Notes under the pieces: model-generated
Databases searched by the model: none
What the model saw: the letters and a program-made list of their open reading frames with translations, nothing else
What the model was told of the DNA's origin: nothing
Assembly (NCBI GenBank): GCA_003343565.1
Contig: QALA01000046.1
Span: 1-37,011 of the forward strand
From: Verrucomicrobiota bacterium
Lineage (GTDB): Bacteria > Verrucomicrobiota > Verrucomicrobiia > Opitutales > Intestinicryptomonadaceae
Length of the DNA: 37,011 nt
Reading direction: 5' to 3'
Shown here: piece by piece, positions 31,571-37,011 of the stretch
Layout: the number at the start of each line of letters is the position of its first letter
How positions within the stretch are numbered: position 1 is the first letter of the stretch
Made by a program: the position numbers and the translations under genes

Positions 31571-32323
31571 ATGAAAATATTTTCTTGGAATGTGAACGGG
31601 CTGCGCGCGGTCGTGAAAAAGAACTTCGGCGAATTTCTCGAAAGTTTTTCTCCGGACATACTCTGTTTGCAGGAGACGCGTTTGGGCGCGGGCGGCGTAG
31701 GGGAAATGGAGCTCGGCTTCAAGTACAAATACTTTCACTGCGCCGCAAAGGGCGGATATTCCGGAACGGCGATATTGTCGAATATTGAGCCGGTATCCGG
31801 CGGAGCCGTCGCGCTGGACGGACACCCGGACGAGGGGCGCATTGTGGAGCTGGACTTCGGGGACTTCAAATTGGTCGACGTGTATGTTCCCAATTCCCGC
31901 ACGGAATTGGAGAGGCTCTCCTACCGGGAAAATTCGTGGGGGCCGGATTTCCGCAATTATCTGCGCGGGCTCGGCGGCCGCGTGGTAGCGTGCGGGGACT
32001 TCAATGTGGCCCATTCCGAAATAGACCTTGCGCGCCCGTCCGCAAACCGCAAGAGCGCGGGATTTACCGACCAGGAGCGCGCGGACTTCTCGAAGCTTTT
32101 GGAGGAGGTTCCCCTCGTGGACGTCTGGCGCAGCCGCAATCCCGACAGAAAGCAGTACACGTGGTGGAGCTATCTGGGCGGCGCGCGCAAGCGCAATGTC
32201 GGGTGGCGCATAGACTATTTTTTGGCCTCTCCGGGAATTGTGAAAAATGTCGTCGATTGCGCGATTCACGACGACGTGTTGGGTTCGGACCACTGTCCGG
32301 TCTCGCTGGAGCTCAAGTTCTGA
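31571..32323 (+). CDS. xthA: Exodeoxyribonuclease III
   Basis: This 250-residue base-excision repair enzyme is an AP endonuclease and 3'-exonuclease. The family motifs are complete: SWNVNGLRA at the start, metal-binding Glu35 in LQETRLG, GDFNVAH with Asp142 and Asn144, the YTWWSYLGGARKRNVGWRIDYFL segment, and the catalytic Asp240-His241 in SDHCPVSLEL. It starts 7 bp after the SNF2 stop and has no good Shine-Dalgarno, so it is probably translated by coupling. The length is normal for the XthA/ExoA branch. Confidence 0.95.
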   Translation: MKIFSWNVNGLRAVVKKNFGEFLESFSPDILCLQETRLGAGGVGEMELGFKYKYFHCAAKGGYSGTAILSNIEPVSGGAVALDGHPDEGRIVELDFGDFKLVDVYVPNSRTELERLSYRENSWGPDFRNYLRGLGGRVVACGDFNVAHSEIDLARPSANRKSAGFTDQERADFSKLLEEVPLVDVWRSRNPDRKQYTWWSYLGGARKRNVGWRIDYFLASPGIVKNVVDCAIHDDVLGSDHCPVSLELKF

Positions 32324-32378
32324 GGCCGCCGAATCTGTTTTTAATCCGGCGAATTTCCGCGCAATGCTTGCGCAGAGT

Positions 32379-33175
32379 CCCGACGGGTGAATAAAAGAGG
32401 TTTTCCGTCGGGAACAACGATTGCCGCGCATCTCCGTCTTGCGGGCGTTTGTGCGGGAAATTTAAATCCCGCGCTTGGATTCGGCGCGCTTTGCAAACGC
32501 GTAAGGTTCCGGATTGCGGGTATTCGGAAAATTCCGTCCGCGCAGGAGCGCGCGGTCTAATGCGGCTTGCGGCTTTTTCAAGCGCGCGGGCGGCGGGATT
32601 TTTTCAATGTGGGAAAGTATTTGAGAATTTGGGAAAAGTCCGCATGGCGCAGATTCCCGACGGGCGAATAAGAGAGGTTTTCCGTCGGAAACAACGATTG
32701 CCGCGCGTGTCCGTCTTGCGGGCATTTGTGCGGGAAATTTAAATCCCGCGCTTGAATTTGGTGCGCTTTGCAAAACGCGTAAGGCTCCGAATTGCGGGCG
32801 TTCGGAAAATTCCGTCCGCGCGGGGGTGCGCGGCCTAATGCGGCTTGCGGCTTCCCCAAGCGGTCGGGCGGCGGGATTTTTTCAATGTGGGAAAGTATTT
32901 GCGAATTTGGGAAAAGTCCGCATGGCGCAGATTCCCGACGGGTGAATAAAAGAGGTTTTCCGTCGGGAACAACGATTGCCGCGCATCTCTGTCTCGCGGG
33001 CGTTTGTGCGGGAATTTTAAATCCCGCGCTTGGATTCGGCGCGCTTTGCAAATGCGTAAGATTTCGGATTGTTGGCGTTCGGAAAATTCCGTCCGCGCAG
33101 GAGCGCGCGGTCTAATGCGGTTTGCGGCTTTCCCAAGTGTGCGGGCGGCGGGATTTTTTCAATGCGGGAAAGTAT
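32379..33175. repeat. Three tandem copies of a 278-bp structured repeat
   Basis: Units begin with CCCGACGGG(T/C)GAATAA at 32379, 32656 and 32934, so the periods are 277 and 278; the third copy ends early near 33175. Each unit carries three inverted repeats. Hairpin one pairs CCGACGG with CCGTCGG around AATAARAGAGGTTTT (32379-32412 in unit 1). Hairpin two is GCGGGA with TCCCGC around an AAATTTAAA-type core. Hairpin three is CCGCGC with GCGCGG around AGGA or GGGGGT. The stems are kept in all three copies. The period is not divisible by three, so the open frames across it are not conserved and it is probably non-coding. A short echo (CGGTCGGGCGGCG) follows at about 33190. Confidence 0.9.
32656..32933. 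repeat. Second unit of the 278-bp repeat
   Basis: This is the most complete copy. It ends with the phrase GAAAAGTCCGCATGGCGCAG, which stands directly before units 2 and 3 but not before unit 1. That places the true unit border just before CCCGACGGG. Confidence 0.85.
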
Positions 33176-33302
33176 TGGCTTTCCAAAGCGGTCGGGCGGC
33201 GAAAAGATTTTTTTGCTTGCCCCGTTTTGCGCGCATGTTGTGCGGCGCGAGGTTTGCGCGAGAGGCATTGGAACGCCGCTTTTTGCGAGCTGCGCCGGCG
33301 CG

Positions 33303-34397
33303 CTACTTTGCGAGGCAGCGGATAAAAAGGTCGCGCATTTCGGACTCGTCGTCGCCGGGGCGTTCGATGAGATTTTGAAACGCCCGCGCAAAGTTAATTT
33401 GGAAGTCCAAGAGCTTTTTCAGCTTAAAGCGCGCGGCGGCCGGGACGAGCTTGTTCCCCGCGTACCATGCGTTTTGAGAAAATATGTTGTAGCTGCTCTT
33501 TTCCTCGATGCAGCTTCCGTAGGCCTCGCAGAATTTCTCCCGCGCGCGTCCGAAATCCGGGCGTCCGGAAACCGGCAGAAGGCCGGCGTCGATGAGCGAG
33601 CGCAGCTGTATGAGCAGGGAGTTCTGCCGCTGAAGCGTTGTTATGACGGGGCGCGCGGAGGCGTTTTTGTTCGCGAAAAAATACCTCCGCAGGGCCGACA
33701 GCGCACCATGAAGGTCGCCGGACATAAACGCGTTTGAGATGTCGAAAAAGTCGCCCGCGCCGAATATGGGCACCATTGAAACCACGTCCTCCTCTTCGAT
33801 GGGGCGCTCGAAATTTACGTAGTTTGCCAATTTTTCAAGTTCGCTCACCGCCATTCTCGAATTGGCGCCGACGATTCCAGCGAGCGTCTCGGCGGCGTTT
33901 TCGGCGAATTGAACGCCCAATTTTTTGGCTTGTGTTTCCAGTATTTTCAGGCAGGCAGCGTTTGGATCTTTCGCGGAAAAATCCTCGCACTCGGCGGCCG
34001 ATTGCATGGATTTGTAAAATCTCTTCCGCCTGTCGACGGGGGAGGCGTTTATTACGACGGCCGCGTCGTCGGGATTGAGGCTTTTTAGAAATTCGCAAAA
34101 GTCTTCAAGGGCCGCGTCGAGTTCGTCGGAGCGTCCGCGGAACGAGTCGGATAGAAAGTTCACGTTGCGCAGCCACACAACTTTCTTGCCTCCGAACAGC
34201 GACAGCGTGCGCGCCGCGGCCTTGGCGTTTGAGAGCGCCGAAACGGCGTCGGCGGCCTTTGAGGCGGACCCCTCGACAATTTCTTTGGACATTTCGTCGG
34301 CCACGTCTTTCGAGAGTTCCGCGTATATTTCCGCGGCCCTGTTGGACGCAATGAAGTCGTCGTCCGACGTTATGAAATGCGCTGCGAATGTGCCCAT
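33303..34397 (-). CDS. holA: DNA polymerase III delta subunit
   Basis: This 364-residue clamp-loader subunit opens the beta sliding clamp during DNA replication. The N-terminal domain has TSDDDFIASNRAAEIY and the loop LSLFGGKKVVWLRNVNFL, matching the HolA pattern S-L-F-x-x-x-R-x-V. The middle holds LAGIVGANSRMAVSELEKLANYV, typical of HolA domain II (D-x-R-x-x-x-N-E-L-E-K-L). The C-terminal helical part carries DLHGALSALRRYF and IQLRSLID. The sequence is divergent, as usual in this family, and the catalytic ATPase is absent as expected. Divergent from the rhamnosidase gene across 146 bp. The 278-bp repeats lie just past its stop. Confidence 0.88.
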   Translation of the reverse strand: MGTFAAHFITSDDDFIASNRAAEIYAELSKDVADEMSKEIVEGSASKAADAVSALSNAKAAARTLSLFGGKKVVWLRNVNFLSDSFRGRSDELDAALEDFCEFLKSLNPDDAAVVINASPVDRRKRFYKSMQSAAECEDFSAKDPNAACLKILETQAKKLGVQFAENAAETLAGIVGANSRMAVSELEKLANYVNFERPIEEEDVVSMVPIFGAGDFFDISNAFMSGDLHGALSALRRYFFANKNASARPVITTLQRQNSLLIQLRSLIDAGLLPVSGRPDFGRAREKFCEAYGSCIEEKSSYNIFSQNAWYAGNKLVPAAARFKLKKLLDFQINFARAFQNLIERPGDDESEMRDLFIRCLAK

Positions 34398-34532
34398 GCA
34401 TTCAGCCTTTTTTATTGGCCGCTATTGTCAACATCATTCTCTTGCGCAAAAACGTTTAATTGGCATTTTCTGCGAATATGTTGATTTTCCTTGACGTTTT
34501 TTGCCGCCCAATAAAAGATTTTCGGCGAATAA

Positions 34533-34540
34533 GGGAGGGT
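34533..34540 (+). promoter_or_regulatory. Shine-Dalgarno fixing the rhamnosidase start
   Basis: AGGGAGGG lies 4-10 nt before the ATG at 34544. A possible -35 TTGACG (34491) has no good -10 partner at normal spacing. Confidence 0.6.
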
Positions 34541-34543
34541 TTT

Positions 34544-36931
34544 ATGAGGAGATTTTTAGCTTTTTTTGCGCTCGCAGGGGCGTGTGTTGCGCTCTTTGGC
34601 GGCGGCGCGCCGTCCGGCGGCAAATACGGGCATATCCCCGACGCATTGAAACGGGCGCGCTGGATTTGGCCGCATGTCAAAAACGATCCGAAGAACGGCT
34701 CCTGTATGTGGGGCGAGGACATCGCCAATTCGTTCGCCCTCTTTAGAAAGACGTTTGAACTTGACGCGGTTCCGGATACTGCGCGGCTGTACATTACCGC
34801 CGACCAAAACTACCGTCTCTACATAAACGGCGAATACGTCAACGCGGGTCCGGCCAGGGGATACCAATGCGATTGGCCTTACGACGAAATCGACGCGGCA
34901 AAATATCTGCGCAAGGGGAAAAATGTCATAGCGGTGCGCGCGTACAACGCCGGCAGAAGCACGTTTCAGTACATTTCGCAGGGGTGGGCCGGACTGCTGT
35001 TCGGGCTCGATTTGGGCGGGGGAAGATTTGAATGTTCCGACGCGGGCGTGCGGGGAATCCGCCAGTACAATTGCTCAAGGGACACCGCTCCGCAGTCGTT
35101 CCAGATGAACAATCAGGAGCACATAGACATGCGCGGCGAACCGGTCGGCTGGAGCGGCTTGGACTTCGACGACTCCGCATGGGCGAAGCTCTCCGGCGGG
35201 CGAGTGTTCAACGCGATGCCCATGGACAATTTGTCCACGCGCTCGGCGCCGATGATGGAGCACGAGGTTTTGTCTCCGGCGGGGGTTGTTGTGCGGGCTT
35301 CGGGGAAGTCGGCGTCGGATTCGGAAAAGTTCAGAAATTTGAACGCCCTGTACGAGTCCGAGAAGGCCTCCGACATGGGCGCGAGGGTTGACGAATCCGC
35401 CGCGGGCATTGTGTTTAAAAGGGCGCCCAAAGGCGCCGTGAGTTCCGCAATCGTCGATTTCGGGCGGGCGAACGTCGGATTTCCCATTCTGAAAATCGAG
35501 GGCGCAAAGGGCGGGGAGATTGTCGACATTCTCATGGAGGAGGTCATATTGGACGACCTGACTTTGAGAAACAACTTCGACAACAACTCCTCCATACCGG
35601 CCGTCTCCAACAGGCTCATCTGCCGCGAGGGTTCGCAGGAGCACCAGTTCTTTCAGCTGTCGGGATTCCGCTATATGTTGATACGCGTTCGCGCGAATGA
35701 AAATTCCGACCTGAAAATCACCCCGCTGTTGCGCAGCTCGTATTGCGCCATGCGCGAGCGCGGAAAGTTCGAGGTGTCCAATCCGCTGGCCAACCGCATA
35801 TGGGAGGCGTGCCGCCACACGCAGCGCATATGCACGCTCGACGCCTATGTCGACACCCCCTGGCGCGAACAGGCCCAGTGGTGGGGCGACGCCCGCGTAC
35901 AGGCCAAGAACACTTTTTTCATATCGGGCGAAACCTCCGTGCTGCGCCGCGGCATCGGCATCATCGCGCGCCAGCGCACTCCGGGCGGACTCACTTACGG
36001 TCACGCTCCGACAATCGCGCACGGCTGCATTCTGCCTGACTTCTCCCTGATTTGGATTTGCACCCTTTGGGACTATTATTGGCAGACCGGTTCCGCCGAA
36101 GCCTACGCCGCCCACCGCGACGTCGTGAAGGGGATATTCGCGTATTTCGACGGGCAGACGAATCCCGCCACGGGGCTTGTGAAGTATGATCCGCGCTACT
36201 GGCTGTTCCTCGATTGGACGGACATTCAGAAGAACGGCGAGCCGGGCCTTTTGAATATGTGGCTGTTGTACGCGCTGGACAAAATGGAGCGGTTGAGCCG
36301 CATTGCGGGATTCGATTCGGATTCGCGCGAATATGCCGCCCGCGCCAAAAAAGTCCGCGCCGCCGTATCCGGGCGCCTGCTGGACAAAGACGGCCTGCTG
36401 CACGACGGGATTTTGCCCGACGGCCGCCTGAATCCCAAGACCTCCATGCAAATGCAGACGCTCGGAAAAATGTGTTCGCTGGAAGGTTTGGATTTCGACA
36501 GGGCCAAGCGCGAAATGATTTTGCCGTATTTGCGTTCGGAGCGCTCCGTCGCCGGCGCGCCTTCATGCTACTGGATTGTGTATCTATTTGAAACGATGAT
36601 AGACGACGGGCACGCGCGCGAGGTGTACGACTTTATTTTGAAACGCTGGGCTCCCATGGCCGAATACGGCACGACGTTTGAGGGATACGACGGACGCTTC
36701 ACTTCGCACACGCACGCGTGGTCGGCGCATCCGGCCTACATTCTTCCGCGAATTTTGGGCGGGGTGCGGCAGGAGGCTCCGGCGTGGAAGAAAGTTTCGT
36801 TCAATCCGAACGGATTTGAATCTTCCGGAAGAGTGGTTTATCCGACGCCGCAGGGCGACATAGAAGTTCAATGGAGCGGCGGTAAGGAACCGAAAATAAA
36901 ACTTCCGGCAGGCGTTGCGCTTGCCAAGTAA
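34544..36931 (+). CDS. GH78-like alpha-L-rhamnosidase, secreted
   Basis: This 795-residue enzyme should cut alpha-L-rhamnose from plant or bacterial glycans. A hydrophobic signal (MRRFLAFFALAGACVALFG) is followed by a beta-sandwich that carries the carbohydrate-binding-like ARLYITADQNYRLYINGEYVNAGPARGY. A second sandwich includes FGRANVGFPILKIEG and ISGFRYMLIRV-type strands. The (alpha/alpha)6 barrel has the GH78 acid motif DTPWREQAQWWGDAR (Asp437-Glu442 region) and the later THAWSAHPAYILPRILGGV with the C-terminal sandwich. A longer frame to 34460 lacks a ribosome site. GH78 enzymes invert stereochemistry; the substrate here is unknown. The gene is alone and divergent from holA. Confidence 0.85.
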   Translation: MRRFLAFFALAGACVALFGGGAPSGGKYGHIPDALKRARWIWPHVKNDPKNGSCMWGEDIANSFALFRKTFELDAVPDTARLYITADQNYRLYINGEYVNAGPARGYQCDWPYDEIDAAKYLRKGKNVIAVRAYNAGRSTFQYISQGWAGLLFGLDLGGGRFECSDAGVRGIRQYNCSRDTAPQSFQMNNQEHIDMRGEPVGWSGLDFDDSAWAKLSGGRVFNAMPMDNLSTRSAPMMEHEVLSPAGVVVRASGKSASDSEKFRNLNALYESEKASDMGARVDESAAGIVFKRAPKGAVSSAIVDFGRANVGFPILKIEGAKGGEIVDILMEEVILDDLTLRNNFDNNSSIPAVSNRLICREGSQEHQFFQLSGFRYMLIRVRANENSDLKITPLLRSSYCAMRERGKFEVSNPLANRIWEACRHTQRICTLDAYVDTPWREQAQWWGDARVQAKNTFFISGETSVLRRGIGIIARQRTPGGLTYGHAPTIAHGCILPDFSLIWICTLWDYYWQTGSAEAYAAHRDVVKGIFAYFDGQTNPATGLVKYDPRYWLFLDWTDIQKNGEPGLLNMWLLYALDKMERLSRIAGFDSDSREYAARAKKVRAAVSGRLLDKDGLLHDGILPDGRLNPKTSMQMQTLGKMCSLEGLDFDRAKREMILPYLRSERSVAGAPSCYWIVYLFETMIDDGHAREVYDFILKRWAPMAEYGTTFEGYDGRFTSHTHAWSAHPAYILPRILGGVRQEAPAWKKVSFNPNGFESSGRVVYPTPQGDIEVQWSGGKEPKIKLPAGVALAK

Positions 36932-37011
36932 ACGTTTGCGGATTGCGCCGCGCATGGCGTGCAATGCGAATGTGCGCGGGCGGCCGGTTGAAGTTTGAGT
37001 CGAAAACTTTT
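36932..37011. other. Window end
   Basis: The last 80 bp after the rhamnosidase stop hold no recognisable feature. Confidence 0.5.

Noticed and set aside
29752..31728. 658-codon open frame on the minus strand across the SNF2 and exonuclease III genes
   Set aside because: It mirrors the third-codon GC of the real plus-strand genes and has no recognisable motif.
32379..33175. CRISPR array
   Set aside because: The period is about 278 bp, there are only three units and no unique spacers between short repeats, and no cas gene is in the window.
32462..33391. Three overlapping minus-strand ORFs repeating KPLLFxRRESAPCGLFPNSQ
   Set aside because: They translate the 278-bp repeat in different frames; no ribosome site and no conserved frame.

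Overview
The window reads as chromosomal DNA of a Gram-negative bacterium. It carries an outer-membrane porin, an ArnC-type lipid glycosyltransferase and Mpl, a murein-recycling ligase for meso-diaminopimelate peptides. The DNA is GC-rich with many GCGC runs and long chance ORFs on the opposite strands. GH29- and GH78-like secreted glycosidases, glycogen enzymes and Bacteroides-type foreign genes suggest a gut-associated member of the Verrucomicrobiota (Opitutae-like) or a related PVC lineage. That assignment is inference from gene content, not from a marker gene.

Layout. 1-2278 (minus): a NitT/TauT-type ABC importer (binding protein, ATPase, permease cut by the window edge), followed by a repeat-rich spacer and a phosphate-selective-type porin (2704-4002). 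4167-5540: a Tat-exported sulfide:quinone oxidoreductase-like flavoprotein. 5784-8711: small genes (a Bacteroides-like lipocalin lipoprotein, DUF1805, a META lipoprotein, an ABM-fold enzyme) and a nucleoside:H+ symporter closed by a clear terminator. 8824-9664: a gene-free mosaic of duplicated modules. 9668-13963: a secreted protein of unknown function, a GH29-like alpha-L-fucosidase and a secreted beta-propeller protein. 14759-15956: an AT-rich island holding a CblA/CepA-like class A beta-lactamase. 16206-20167: a GNAT acetyltransferase, FabG and a type I pullulanase-like GH13 enzyme. 20597-24720 (minus): cell-envelope genes, namely an ArnC-like transferase with an ArnA-type formyltransferase, a left-handed beta-helix protein and Mpl. 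24854-32323 (plus): MutL, glycogen synthase, a SNF2 helicase and exonuclease III. 32379-33175: three tandem copies of a structured repeat of about 278 bp. 33303-34397 (minus): HolA. 34544-36931 (plus): a GH78-like alpha-L-rhamnosidase.

How the genes fit together. GlgA and the GH13 debranching enzyme point to glycogen or alpha-glucan storage and turnover. The fucosidase and rhamnosidase point to use of host or plant glycans. MutL, exonuclease III, SNF2 and HolA are DNA maintenance genes. ArnC plus the formyltransferase form a partial lipid A/aminosugar modification module, and the beta-lactamase is a likely acquired resistance gene. I see no tRNA, rRNA, CRISPR array, transposase or integrase. 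No single unmistakable new system is visible. The strongest unexplained signals are the two repeat fields (8824-9664 and 32379-33175), the partial copy of the mutL 3' end just after mutL, and the foreign beta-lactamase island.
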